Origin: Haematobia irritans
Taxonomy: Eukaryota > Arthropoda > Insecta > Diptera > Muscidae
Assembly: GCF_050003625.1 (NCBI RefSeq)
Contig: NC_134398.1
Coordinates: 101,041,664 to 101,105,663, forward strand
Direction: 5' to 3'
Length of the DNA: 64,000 nucleotides
Shown here: positions 41,697 to 54,372 of the stretch, in pieces
Layout of the letters: each line of letters begins with the position of its first letter
How positions within the stretch are numbered: the stretch's first letter is position 1
The notes under the pieces: generated by a model
Told to the model about the DNA's origin: nothing
Seen by the model: only the letters and a program-made list of their open reading frames with translations
Databases searched by the model: none
Program-made: the position numbers and the translations under genes

Positions 41697-44600
41697 TGAT
41701 ACTAATGCAAGGGGAGAGTCGCTAATAGAGTTTATTTTGCGTACTAATCTGGTAGTTTGCAACAAGGGAGATGTCCCAACCTTTGTCACTAAAAACAGGC
41801 AAGAGGTTTTGGACATCACCTTGGCCTCGCAAGAACTGAATGAAATGATATCTGAGTGGCAGGTTTTAAGTGAACACAGCTTCTCAGATCATCGCTACAT
41901 CAGTTTCAAATTTGATGTTCATATCACCAAGATCATATTTCCGCCAAATGTTAGGAAAGCTGACTGGAATAGGTATATGGAATCGTTCAATATGATGATA
42001 CCGGAAATAACAGAGACAAATATGAGAAATGTGCAAGATATCGAATACGCAGTGGAGCGGATTACTAAGGCCTTCAACATCTCACTGAAAGCTGCATGCC
42101 CTAGAGGAAAGCCAAGGGGGAAACATCGACCACCATGGTGGTCTACGGAATTAAGTAATATGAGGAAATCCTGCAGGAAGCTCTTTAACAAGGCAAAGTC
42201 CACCAGAGCTTCTGAGGACTGGGACGCTTACAAGAAGATTCTGAGAGGATACAAGCGAGAACTGAGAAAGGCTCAGCATAACTCTTGGAATGATTACTGC
42301 AGCAGTATTGAGAATACGTCCGAGGCTTCCAGACTACGGAAGGTTCTAGCATCCACCAACTCCGCTCCAGGTTTCATTAAAACATCGGAGGGCAATTGGA
42401 CAACGTCCAGTGAGGAGACGCTGGAGGTACTATTGGACACACATTTTCCTGGAAATCAGACGGTTGAACCATGTACTGGCGGTGCCACAGTTGCTCAGCG
42501 GTCGTTTCCTGTCGAGGAAATTGTATCGGAAACTAGAATAAGATGGGCGCTAAATAGCTTTGGACCATTCAAATCCCCTGGACCTGATGGAATTACTCCG
42601 GCGGAGTTACAAGCTGTAACTGACAAAATTATCCCCTGGTTGTCGGTGATATATAAAGGATGTATCAACTTATCATATATCCCAGGAAAGTGGAGGGAAA
42701 CAAAAGTCGTCTTCATACCTAAAGCGGGAAAAGCCTCTCACTCGAGGGCGAAGGATTTCCGACCAATCAGCTTATCCTCATTCCTACTTAAGACTCTGGA
42801 GAGGATGATAGATATTTATCTTAGAACTAGCATCGATTCAAGTTTGTTCTCGAAACGACAGCATGCATACTCGAAGGGCAGGTCTACTGAGACCGCACTA
42901 CATGAACTAGTCAGCTTTATTGAAAGCTCACTATCTGTCAAAGAATACACAATCGTGGCGTTTCTAGACATCGAAGGGGCGTTCAATAATGTCCATCCGA
43001 GCTCGATATTAAATGGACTGACAACTCTGAATGTTGATCCATGTATACTCAGGCTGTTAGACGAACTGCTAATGAAGAGACGTATTTCAGCCACACTAGG
43101 ACAAGCAAACATACAAAAGTATGTGAACAGAGGCACTCCCCAAGGAGGAGTTCTATCACCTCTTCTTTGGAATGTTGCTATAAATAGCCTTCTGGTTACT
43201 CTAGAAAAAGAAAGGATAAAAGTGGTGGCATACGCAGATGATGTAGCTCTGGCAGTCAGGGGAAAATTCCCATCCACAATCAGAGATATTATTCAGAGGG
43301 CCCTCCGGATGACTGAAAAATGGGCGAAAGACAATGGTCTTGGTGTAAATCCAGCAAAGACAGAAATAGTCATGTACTGCAAAGATCGCAAAACTCCCAC
43401 GGTTAGGCCCATTTCCTTAGGGGGTACTGAAATTCCCTTTGGTGATTGTGCAAAATACCTTGGCGTTATTTTGGACAGGAAGCTGAACTTTAAGCTTAAT
43501 ATTGAAGAAAGGGCGAGGAAGGCAACTGTAGCTTTGTACTCGTGCAAAAAGGCAATAGGAAAAAAGTGGGGACTAAAACCAAAAATTGTGCATTGGCTAT
43601 ACACGGCAGTGGTTAGACCTATAATGCTATATGGTGTTGTAGTCTGGTGGCCGGCACTTCAGAAACCGACTGGTTTAGATAAAGTTCAGCGTATGGCGTG
43701 TTTGTGTATTTCAGGCGCATTCAGCAAGACAGGAACAAATTCCCTTAATGTCATGCTGCATCTATTGCCTTTAGACATTTTGGCCAAACAGTCAGCTGCA
43801 ACAACGGCTGTGCGGTTGCGCGAACTATCGCTGTGGTCGGAAAAAGGTTACGGTCACAGTTCTGTCCTCAAAACAATGTCAGATGTGCCTAACGTAGTGG
43901 ATTACACTTTGGCGAGTCCACTTTTCGACAAAAAGTTTGAGACTCTAATCCCCAACAGTGAGGCGTGGTGCACACAGACCCCGGGGAATAAAGAATATAT
44001 AGATTTCTACACTGATGGCTCCAAATTGGATGGACAAGTGGGTTTCGGAGTATATTCTAATGATTTGGAACTTCAAATAGCGAAAAGATTACCTAATCAC
44101 TGTAGTGTTTTTCAGGCTGAAATATTAGCAATAAGAGAGGTGGCGAATTGGCTGAGAAGTAATGTTCCAAAAAATGTGGGCATTAATATATACTCAGACA
44201 GTCAACCTGCAATAAAATCCTTGGACTCTGTGTTCCTCAACTCGAAAACGGCCATCGATTGCCGCAAATCTCTCAATGAGATGGCTGAGCAGTACAATAT
44301 TCACCTAATATGGGTGCCTGGCCATACCGGGGAACTGCGAAGCCGATGAGTTGGCAAGGCTAGGGACTACCTTACATATTCCAGGGGAACTAGAATTTGT
44401 TGGTATGCCCCTAGCTACCTGCAAGCTCATGCTGCGTGAGAAGGCTGTTATGATGGCAAATGTTCGATGGGAGAATTGCAAGGGTTGTAACGACACCAAG
44501 CAAATATGGCCCCATTTCAACTTAAACCGCACACTAGATATGCTAATGTTCTCGAGACGTCAGATATCACTCCTGATATCTGCTATAACGGGTCGCTGCC

Positions 44601-44842
44601 TGATAGGAGATTTTGCAAAAACTATTGGCGCGAAGTATAATGACTATTGTATGAGCTGTCATGATGCGGAGGAAAAAGAATCAATTAAACACCTCTTGTG
44701 TGAGTGTCCTGCATTTTGTGTAAAGCGCAAGCAACTTTTAGGAGCATATAGCTTCAGATTACTGGCGGATCTGGAAAACGTTAACTTAAGCAGTCTGCTA
44801 ATGTTTTTGGAACAATCTGGTTGGTTCAACAAAGAAAAATAA
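41697..44842 (+). pseudogene. LOA-type LINE ORF2 in unit A (8-bp deletion)
   Basis: The first part runs in one frame to 44349: end of endonuclease (SDHRYISFKF), RT (SPGPDGITPAEL; FLDIEGAFNNV; RGTPQGGVLSPLLW; YADDVALAV) and RNase H (FYTDGSKLDG; QAEILAIREV; YSDSQ). At WVPGH an 8-base deletion relative to unit B (AGGAACAT missing near 44327) shifts the frame. The C-terminal part with the Cys/His cluster (CMSCH, HLLCEC) lies at 44351-44842 in another frame. The 17 codons before 41697 that read in frame are flanking DNA. Confidence 0.9.
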
Positions 44843-44956
44843 TCAAGAAGGTTCAGCGGTTAAAACTAGAAGTGCCCATATGTAATAGGTACTTTTAGTT
44901 AATGTGGTATCACAATGGACTGAATAGTCTAAGTGAGCCTGAATCTTAATCGGGCT

Positions 44957-44983
44957 ACCACTTTAACCTAACCTAACCTAACC
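44957..44983 (+). repeat. (TAACC)4 tail of the LINE
   Basis: The LINE ends CTTTAACCTAACCTAACC with four TAACC units. In register this is (CCTAA)n, the complement of the TTAGG insect telomere repeat. It lies just inside the 3' target duplication, so it is the element's own tail. Confidence 0.8.
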
Positions 44984-44995
44984 TAGGGTCGACAG

Positions 44996-46099
44996 GGTTA
45001 ATAATGAATCCGGCCATTATGCGGGCATTTTTGTAGCAAATACACCTTGTTGTAAAGTTTTTTCATCATATTCATAAAAGTTATATTAAACTTTAAATCT
45101 ACTATTACCATACAAATTTATTAAATAAACTGTCAGTAAATTGTTGGGAATATTAGCATTTGACTCGTTTATCCTTTTCATGTTATTATAATCAAAGATT
45201 ATAGATTTGAGGAAGATGGGAGATTGGCTTGCGTCATACCAAATGTTGCATTTACCAGTTTTAGTTTAATACATGTTTATAACCTTTTAGTTGTTTTTAG
45301 TTTTTATTTTTTAAACGAAAAATTTAATTTTCTTAATGAAACAATGTTAAATTTTAGACAATAACAGAAAAAATTACATTTTCCCCTCTATGGAAATTTA
45401 TTTCGTGCCCTTAATTTCTTTTTATTTGCATTTTAATGCTATGCCAATACTTCTCGCATACGCGTTTGGTTCGAGTATTAAACTAATGTGGTAAATGGTT
45501 TGATGTGCTCAGTAGCCAATCTCCCATCTTCCTCTTCTATAATCTTTGATTATAATATTCTAAAGTTATTACGATAGTACTAAATTAAAATAGTAGATGT
45601 GAATTGCCTTGTGCACTGAAAAAATATTGTCGTGAGGCCAAAGATTTCATCTCCTTAAAATACGAACGCGAATTTTGGTTATAATAGCATTTGTGAATTT
45701 CTCTTATATAAACTGTTTTCCTTGTCCAAAAGACGATAAAGTCGTTTTGTCCTTATAATTAAGTGATTCAACATAAATATGGGTATCTTTTCATAAAAGA
45801 AGGAAGAATTAATGAAATAGTCTTTAAATGTGAGGAGTCCTAAATAGCGTTCAAAAATAGAAGATGTTTTTCAACACTTTATTTTAAAAACGTATACACC
45901 CAGAAAAAGTGTCTTCGAAACTAAAGGAAAAAATGTTCATCAACTTAGTTTAGCCATTTTATTTCCATTCAGTTAAATTTTTGTGTGAAATAATAAAATT
46001 TACTTGTTTCAGTAAAAAATTCCTAAACTGAAAGCAGTTAGGAATAGTTCATTAACTAGAATAAGGCATACCTTTTTCTTCGCTGGGTATACGAATATA
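44996..46099. repeat. AT-rich dispersed repeat segments (unit A)
   Basis: 44996-45185 and 45556-45905 are the complement of 15700-16290, split by a MITE. A related, diverged stretch with CACTGAAAAAAATATTGTCG recurs at 46527 and 47790. No coding sequence. Confidence 0.65.
45186..45555. mobile_element. MITE of about 370 bp (unit A)
   Basis: Arms of about 40 bases are inverted copies of each other (TTATAATCAAAGATTATAG at the left; complement at the right, with a small indel). The parent repeat is uninterrupted at 16080-16120, which shows the insertion point. Target duplication is probably TA or a short AT-rich word and cannot be fixed by eye. Confidence 0.7.
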
Positions 46100-47631
46100 C
46101 TACTGAACAGGGATCAGGAGCGGAGCGGAGCGGAGCAAGCCCTTTGTTTGCCGGAGCGGAGCGGTTTCCAAATGAAAAACCGCTCCGCTCCGAATAAAAT
46201 ATTACTTGAATGAAATGTGTAACTTTGAAATTAAACTGTGTAGGTAATTTCAAATATAGCTAGTACTTAGCGCAGTGTGAGTAAACGTTTAAAATGTACG
46301 ATATGTATTTTTGTACGTACGTACATTGGGGAAAACACAACGTGTTTTTTTGGTAATTGTTTTCAAAAAACGGCAAATGTCAAAATATATCTCTAGTACG
46401 TGTTGTAAAAGTAACAACAGTACTTTCGATCAATTTCATCCCGTATTACTACAAAGATGTTTGTAATGAACGTCAAATAAATGCAATTAAACGATCTTTA
46501 TTATATTTAATTTTTTAGTTTTCTACACTGAAAAAAATATTGTCGTGAAGTCAAAGATTTCATGTCCTTAGAATAAGAATGCAAATTTTGCTTAACATGG
46601 AAGACGCATTTCTCTAAAATAAAGTTTTTTTCCTTGTCCAAAAGTCAATAAACTTTTGAATGAAGTTGTAATGTCCTTATAATTAAGTGATTTTACTTAA
46701 AAATGTGTATCATAACATGAAAGATAAAATTTTTGAGGTAAGGTCAACGTGACTTTAATAATTAAGAAAAATTCTTTAAAATTAATAAAATTGCCTTTAA
46801 ATTTGTTTCCTTTTGCATCTTGCCAAGCAAAAAATCGTTAAAAATAAGACTTGTTTTTCAACACTTTATTTTAAAGACGCTTTTTACTTGAAACATAGCA
46901 TAATTTCTACTGGAAGTCGAGTCTTAATATGGAAAATAACATTGTCGTTAACTCGTTTTTAAAGGATTTTGATAACAACTGGCGAAAAAATCTAAAAAAA
47001 TGAAAAATTAATATTTGTTTCCTAGAAGCAAGTACATAACCGCCAAATTTAAAAGAGAATTGCTTTTTAAAATATCCTTACTTGCATTCTCCGCTTCTTT
47101 GGCTCGGAATTAATACCCAAACTGTTAAAGTAAAGACAACATCTTTGGAACCGGGCATGCTTTTTTTCAGTGTAAGGACATTCATATTTGCTTTACTATT
47201 GTACTATATCCTAGCATTCTCTTATTTCTGATATTAATTCTCGAAAATTTAATTAAAATTATGGATAGTTTAAATTTTGGTTGAAAAATGTGAGCATATA
47301 CATTTATTTTAATTTTTTCTCACATTGAAAACTAATGACTTGATTTGTATTATTGCATATTACCTACTTTTTTTGAGAACAAACATTTCTTAAAAACGCT
47401 GTTCGAAAATGTATTTTTACAATAAAGGAGAAAAAAGCGAAAAACAGTAGATCTGAGTAAGAATATTCGTAGGTATACCACGGACTGATTTCGATGGAGG
47501 TTGTTGCAAACATAAACATACACACACACATTACAAATATAACAAAACCTCTTCTCTACGTCTGTTGCAAAACAAAAAACACTTTCGGAGAGTAGTTACT
47601 TCTACTCTGTGTATAGACTTTCAATTCCAAT

Positions 47632-47760
47632 CAGCGTTGCCGTTTTGGTCCGATCGGACCAAAATTGGTCCAAAAGATTTCTAATTTTTAAATTTGGTCC
47701 GATGGTCAGACCAAACAGAATTTGGTCCATTTTGGTCCATTTTCATAAATTTGGTTTCTA
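47632..47760. repeat. CAGCGTTGCC terminus with GGTCC array (unit A)
   Basis: It starts CAGCGTTGCCGTTTTGGTCC and has about six TTGGTCC or GGACCAA motifs in 120 bases, then continues into text like the AT-rich repeat (AATATTGTCG). It is repeated at 55815-55943 in unit B. It resembles a transposon end with subterminal binding motifs. Confidence 0.5.
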
Positions 47761-48069
47761 TCACATATTAAATAGTAGATGGTGCACCGCAAAGAATATT
47801 GTCGGGAGGCCAAATATTTCACATGCTTAAAATACGAATACGAATTTTGCTTAGAATAGAAGACGTATTTCTCTGAAATAAAGTTTTTTCCTTGTCTAAA
47901 AGTCTGTAAACTTTCCAATGAAGTCTTTTTGTCCTTATAGCTAAGTGATTCGACATAAAAATGTGTATCCTAACATGAATGAAAATTTCGTTTTAATGAA
48001 GTCAAAATGGATTTAATATTTCTGAAAAAATCTTCAGAATTAATAAAATGTTTCAACACATTGTTTTAA

Positions 48070-48390
48070 AGTCATTATACCATAAACCACATAGTGGTTA
48101 GGGTATAATAAGTTTGATCTGCCAAAAAATGTGCCTACCAGAAATATTGATTTTAGACCCCATAAAATATATACCGATCGACTCAGAATCACCTCCTGAG
48201 TCGATCTAGCGCTTGGTGTCCGTCCGTCTGTCCATGTATTTGTTGTTCACAGGATTCCGGTCGCAATTATTAACGATTTTGATGAAATTTGGTACAGGGA
48301 GTTTTTTGGGCACAAGGACGAACGCTATTGAATTTGGAAGAAATCGGATCAAATTTAGATGATGATGACATTAAAGATAAATAAAATAAA
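48070..48390. repeat. Dispersed fly repeat variant (unit A)
   Basis: The text TTATACCATAAACCACATAG, GACCCCATAAAATATATACC and GTCCGTCCGTCTGTCC belongs to the same broad family as 36541 and 63255. It is non-coding and recurs at 56253-56575. Confidence 0.65.
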
Positions 48391-48465
48391 TTCGATACCG
48401 TTACAGTTTTATGAACAAAAACAACGCTGACAGTGAGTCTCAAAACACAAAAAGTTGCACACACA

Positions 48466-49842
48466 CACAGAGAAGAAAGTGGTTGGAATTCTGTTGTAGT
48501 TATGAACATTCTATATTTAGAAATAAAAATAGGTTGTCTATACCAATATTCTGTATCTACATGTATTTGTTCGTAACTGTAAACATTCGATGAGATTTCC
48601 AACAGATTTTCTGTCGTGCCACAAGATAAATGGTTGTGACAACCAAATCTAACTCCTTTGAATAATTTTGAGTCAAATTGGTTGATACGACCTACCGTAA
48701 GGGAATTTTTTAACTATCTTTTAGTAGCCACCATTTTCATATAGTATTCACAGCCGAATGACATTTGAAATTTTTAAATGTCAATTAATTTTGAAAATTA
48801 ATTGAAATAGAACTTTTAAATCGATGCAACAAAATGGGGCACAAATGTCGATTCTTATCAGCTCTTCACCATGGATGGGGTCGGACATTACGAATGATCT
48901 ATAAAGAGGATGTTTCCAGTGGACAGTGGTTTATATTCTAAATATTTTTTAGAGAATTCAAAATAACTCCATGTACCGAATATCTAGCATGTAAAATTAA
49001 ACTTGGAGGTTGTGGTTCAGCTTGCATGCCGTTTGATCCCAAAATTTGTAAGAGTCGCTGACAAGTTGAGATAAAAAATAAGTAAGGCCCGACTATATTA
49101 TACCCTTCACCATTCGTTAGATCTCGCCAAGAAATTTGTGAATTGTAAGTTTTTGAACAATATTTGGCTATATTTATAGATGTCGAAGGCTTACGTATTC
49201 AATTGCAGAACATATATAAGGAGGCTTTATCTAAATCTGAACCGATTTGGTTTTGAAGAATGTGAAATCTACTCTGGGTAAAATATCAAGTCAATTGAAC
49301 TAAAATCTCGTTGAATCTCGTGCATCTGTGCTCATATGCTTGTAAATCTGTCGAAAGCTATATTTGGGAGCTATACCTTAATCTGAACAGATTTCAGTGA
49401 GATCTTTTAATGGAATTTTTTAAATGGGACTACTAATATCATATCGATATTTTTCTTTTATATACATATATTCTATAATTATAAGTTTTATATCTGTGTC
49501 ATATATAACAAAATTAAATAATAGTAAAATACTTAATATAAAAATTAACTTATTTCAGTAAAAAATGGATGTGGATAGCGTTATTTAGGTAGTAGGACCA
49601 TTTTTTATAATTCGGTTATATGTACTCCGAGAGTTGCTCGACTCAACCGAATGATGAAGGTGACAGCAGAATTTATTGGTTGACAAAATCAACTCTTTAT
49701 GTCATTTAAGTCCTCTTTACCATCATTCGATTGGCAGGACCGAATTATTTGGGAGACACAACTGCGAACTGATAGTAGCTGCAAATGCCATAAGGAGGTT
49801 GGCAATAAATTCGATTGTCCCAACCAATCTGTATTCTCTGTG
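48466..49842. mobile_element. 1377-bp inverted-repeat element, copy B
   Basis: Same as copy A. The empty TA site is at 48742-48743. Not coding. Confidence 0.75.
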
Positions 49843-49852
49843 CAGGCAACTT

Positions 49853-52800
49853 TAGGGTCGACAGTGATACTAATGCAAGGGGAGAGTCGCTAATAGAGTT
49901 TATTTTGCGTACTAATCTGGTAGTTTGCAACAAGGGAGATGTCCCAACCTTTGTCACTAAAAACAGGCAAGAGGTTTTGGACATCACCTTGGCCTCGCAA
50001 GAACTGAATGAAATGATATCTGAGTGGCAGGTTTTAAGTGAACACAGCTTCTCAGATCATCGCTACATCAGTTTCAAATTTGATGTTCATATCACCAAGA
50101 TCATATTTCCGCCAAATGTTAGGAAAGCTGACTGGAATAGGTATATGGAATCGTTCAATATGATGATACCGGAAATAACAGAGACAAATATGAGAAATGT
50201 GCAAGATATCGAATACGCAGTGGAGCGGATTACTAAGGCCTTCAACATCTCACTGAAAGCTGCATGCCCTAGAGGAAAGCCAAGGGGGAAACATCGACCA
50301 CCATGGTGGTCTACGGAATTAAGTAATATGAGGAAATCCTGCAGGAAGCTCTTTAACAAGGCAAAGTCCACCAGAGCTTCTGAGGACTGGGACGCTTACA
50401 AGAAGATTCTGAGAGGATACAAGCGAGAACTGAGAAAGGCTCAGCATAACTCTTGGAATGATTACTGCAGCAGTATTGAGAATACGTCCGAGGCTTCCAG
50501 ACTACGGAAGGTTCTAGCATCCACCAACTCCGCTCCAGGTTTCATTAAAACATCGGAGGGCAATTGGACAACGTCCAGTGAGGAGACGCTGGAGGTACTA
50601 TTGGACACACATTTTCCTGGAAATCAGACGGTTGAACCATGTACTGGCGGTGCCACAGTTGCTCAGCGGTCGTTTCCTGTCGAGGAAATTGTATCGGAAA
50701 CTAGAATAAGATGGGCGCTAAATAGCTTTGGACCATTCAAATCCCCTGGACCTGATGGAATTACTCCGGCGGAGTTACAAGCTGTAACTGACAAAATTAT
50801 CCCCTGGTTGTCGGTGATATATAAAGGATGTATCAACTTATCATATATCCCAGGAAAGTGGAGGGAAACAAAAGTCGTCTTCATACCTAAAGCGGGAAAA
50901 GCCTCTCACTCGAGGGCGAAGGATTTCCGACCAATCAGCTTATCCTCATTCCTACTTAAGACTCTGGAGAGGATGATAGATATTTATCTTAGAACTAGCA
51001 TCGATTCAAGTTTGTTCTCGAAACGACAGCATGCATACTCGAAGGGCAGGTCTACTGAGACCGCACTACATGAACTAGTCAGCTTTATTGAAAGCTCACT
51101 ATCTGTCAAAGAATACACAATCGTGGCGTTTCTAGACATCGAAGGGGCGTTCAATAATGTCCATCCGAGCTCGATATTAAATGGACTGACAACTCTGAAT
51201 GTTGATCCATGTATACTCAGGCTGTTAGACGAACTGCTAATGAAGAGACGTATTTCAGCCACACTAGGACAAGCAAACATACAAAAGTATGTGAACAGAG
51301 GCACTCCCCAAGGAGGAGTTCTATCACCTCTTCTTTGGAATGTTGCTATAAATAGCCTTCTGGTTACTCTAGAAAAAGAAAGGATAAAAGTGGTGGCATA
51401 CGCAGATGATGTAGCTCTGGCAGTCAGGGGAAAATTCCCATCCACAATCAGAGATATTATTCAGAGGGCCCTCCGGATGACTGAAAAATGGGCGAAAGAC
51501 AATGGTCTTGGTGTAAATCCAGCAAAGACAGAAATAGTCATGTACTGCAAAGATCGCAAAACTCCCACGGTTAGGCCCATTTCCTTAGGGGGTACTGAAA
51601 TTCCCTTTGGTGATTGTGCAAAATACCTTGGCGTTATTTTGGACAGGAAGCTGAACTTTAAGCTTAATATTGAAGAAAGGGCGAGGAAGGCAACTGTAGC
51701 TTTGTACTCGTGCAAAAAGGCAATAGGAAAAAAGTGGGGACTAAAACCAAAAATTGTGCATTGGCTATACACGGCAGTGGTTAGACCTATAATGCTATAT
51801 GGTGTTGTAGTCTGGTGGCCGGCACTTCAGAAACCGACTGGTTTAGATAAAGTTCAGCGTATGGCGTGTTTGTGTATTTCAGGCGCATTCAGCAAGACAG
51901 GAACAAATTCCCTTAATGTCATGCTGCATCTATTGCCTTTAGACATTTTGGCCAAACAGTCAGCTGCAACAACGGCTGTGCGGTTGCGCGAACTATCGCT
52001 GTGGTCGGAAAAAGGTTACGGTCACAGTTCTGTCCTCAAAACAATGTCAGATGTGCCTAACGTAGTGGATTACACTTTGGCGAGTCCACTTTTCGACAAA
52101 AAGTTTGAGACTCTAATCCCCAACAGTGAGGCGTGGTGCACACAGACCCCGGGGAATAAAGAATATATAGATTTCTACACTGATGGCTCCAAATTGGATG
52201 GACAAGTGGGTTTCGGAGTATATTCTAATGATTTGGAACTTCAAATAGCGAAAAGATTACCTAATCACTGTAGTGTTTTTCAGGCTGAAATATTAGCAAT
52301 AAGAGAGGTGGCGAATTGGCTGAGAAGTAATGTTCCAAAAAATGTGGGCATTAATATATACTCAGACAGTCAACCTGCAATAAAATCCTTGGACTCTGTG
52401 TTCCTCAACTCGAAAACGGCCATCGATTGCCGCAAATCTCTCAATGAGATGGCTGAGCAGTACAATATTCACCTAATATGGGTGCCTGGCCATAGGAACA
52501 TACCGGGGAACTGCGAAGCCGATGAGTTGGCAAGGCTAGGGACTACCTTACATATTCCAGGGGAACTAGAATTTGTTGGTATGCCCCTAGCTACCTGCAA
52601 GCTCATGCTGCGTGAGAAGGCTGTTATGATGGCAAATGTTCGATGGGAGAATTGCAAGGGTTGTAACGACACCAAGCAAATATGGCCCCATTTCAACTTA
52701 AACCGCACACTAGATATGCTAATGTTCTCGAGACGTCAGATATCACTCCTGATATCTGCTATAACGGGTCGCTGCCTGATAGGAGATTTTGCAAAAACTA

Positions 52801-53171
52801 TTGGCGCGAAGTATAATGACTATTGTATGAGCTGTCATGATGCGGAGGAAAAAGAATCAATTAAACACCTCTTGTGTGAGTGTCCTGCATTTTGTGTAAA
52901 GCGCAAGCAACTTTTAGGAGCATATAGCTTCAGATTACTGGCGGATCTGGAAAACGTTAACTTAAGCAGTCTGCTAATGTTTTTGGAACAATCTGGTTGG
53001 TTCAACAAAGAAAAATAATCAAGAAGGTTCAGCGGTTAAAACTAGAAGTGCCCATATGTAATAGGTACTTTTAGTTAATGTGGTATCACAATGGACTGAA
53101 TAGTCTAAGTGAGCCTGAATCTTAATCGGGCTACCACTTTAACCTAACCTAACCTAACCTAGGGTCGACAG
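49853..53171 (+). mobile_element. LOA-type LINE insertion in unit B
   Basis: Target duplication TAGGGTCGACAG at 49853-49864 and 53160-53171. The element, 49865-53159, is 8 bp longer than in unit A. Because both units share the target duplication, the LINE inserted before the unit was duplicated. Confidence 0.9.
49865..53018 (+). CDS. LOA-type LINE ORF2, 5'-truncated, frame intact
   Basis: The open frame (quoted from 49815 it is 1067 codons) is uninterrupted from the truncation point to the stop. Domains: C-terminal third of the endonuclease (about residues 18-90); reverse transcriptase about 290-570 with FLDIEGAFNNV and YADDV near 529-532; RNase H about 780-910 (TDGSK, EILA, SDSQ, WVPGHRNIPGN); Cys/His cluster near 1004-1030. 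It would carry out target-primed reverse transcription, but lacks the endonuclease catalytic core and any promoter. It is therefore a dead-on-arrival copy with an undamaged frame. Confidence 0.88.
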
Positions 53172-53361
53172 GGTTAATAATGAATCCGGCCATTATGCGG
53201 GCATTTTTGTAGCAAATACACCTTGTTGTAAAGTTTTTTCATCATATTCATAAAAGTTATATTAAACTTTAAATCTACTATTACCATACAAATTTATTAA
53301 ATAAACTGTCAGTAAATTGTTGGGAATATTAGCATTTGACTCGTTTATCCTTTTCATGTTA

Positions 53362-53730
53362 TTATAATCAAAGATTATAGATTTGAGGAAGATGGGAGAT
53401 TGGCTTGCGTCATACCAAATGTTGCATTTACCAGATTAGTTTAATACATGTTTATAACCTTTTAGTTGTTTTTAGTTTTTATTTTTTAAACGAAAAATTT
53501 AATTTTCTTAATGAAACAATGTTAAATTTTAGACAATAACAGAAAAAATTACATTTTCCCCTCTATGGAAATTTATTTCGTGCCCTTAATTTCTTTTTAT
53601 TTGCATTTTAATGCTATGCCAATACTTCTCGCATACGCGTTTGGTTCGAGTATTAAACTAATGTGGTAAATGGTTTGATGTGCTCAGTAGCCAATCTCCC
53701 ATCTTCCTCTTCTATAATCTTTGATTATAA
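53362..53730. mobile_element. MITE (unit B)
   Basis: Same as 45186-45555, one base shorter. The surrounding AT-rich repeat (53172-54274) is the unit B equivalent of 44996-46099. Confidence 0.7.
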
Positions 53731-54293
53731 TATTCTAAAGTTATTACGATAGTACTAAATTAAAATAGTAGATGTGAATTGCCTTGTGCACTGAAAAAAT
53801 ATTGTCGTGAGGCCAAAGATTTCATCTCCTTAAAATACGAACGCGAATTTTGGTTATAATAGCATTTGTGAATTTCTCTTATATAAACTGTTTTCCTTGT
53901 CCAAAAGACGATAAAGTCGTTTTGTCCTTATAATTAAGTGATTCAACATAAATATGGGTATCTTTTCATAAAAGAAGGAAGAATTAATGAAATAGTCTTT
54001 AAATGTGAGGAGTCCTAAATAGCGTTCAAAAATAGAAGATGTTTTTCAACACTTTATTTTAAAAACGTATACACCCAGAAAAAGTGTCTTCGAAACTAAA
54101 GGAAAAAATGTTCATCAACTTAGTTTAGCCATTTTATTTCCATTCAGTTAAATTTTTGTGTGAAATAATAAAATTTACTTGTTTCAGTAAAAAATTCCTA
54201 AACTGAAAGCAGTTAGGAATAGTTCATTAACTAGAATAAGGCATACCTTTTTCTTCGCTGGGTATACGAATATACTACTGAACAGGGATCAGG

Positions 54294-54372
54294 AGCGGAG
54301 CGGAGCGGAGCAAGCCCTTTGTTTGCCGGAGCGGGAGCGGAGCGGTTTCCAAATGAAAAACCGCTCCGCTCC
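54294..54372. repeat. Subterminal GGAGCGG motif array of the hAT element
   Basis: Repeated GGAGCGGAGCGG text with the complement CCGCTCCGCTCC at its inner side. It stands out as GC-rich in an AT-rich window. The unit A copy (46120-46190) is a few bases shorter. hAT transposases bind such subterminal motifs, so this is a plausible binding array (inference). Confidence 0.75.

Larger units (their letters stand above)
41685..44995 (+). mobile_element. LOA-type LINE insertion in unit A
   Basis: TAGGGTCGACAG at 41685-41696 is repeated at 44984-44995, a 12-bp target duplication. The element (41697-44983) is 5'-truncated, beginning inside the endonuclease (DTNARGESL), and ends in (TAACC)4. Encoded domains are RT and RNase H. 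The RNase H and the RT text favour the LOA/I group over Jockey. Confidence 0.88.
40223..48390 (+). repeat. 8168-bp tandem unit A
   Basis: It begins TTCGATACCG and is followed head to tail by an almost identical unit starting at 48391. Contents: the 1377-bp inverted-repeat element, a LOA-type LINE, AT-rich repeat with a MITE, and the left part of a hAT element. The junction (AAATAAATT/CGATACC) shares only TT, so it was not made by recombination between long repeats. Confidence 0.95.
46100..48390 (+). mobile_element. hAT element, left part only (unit A)
   Basis: Target-duplication sequence CTACTGAA at 46100-46107, then the terminus CAGGGATCAGGAGCGG at 46108. The next 80 bases carry GGAGCGG motifs in both orientations. 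The element is cut at the tandem-unit junction at 48390. Interior text includes AT-rich repeat pieces and the GGTCC array at 47632. Confidence 0.8.
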
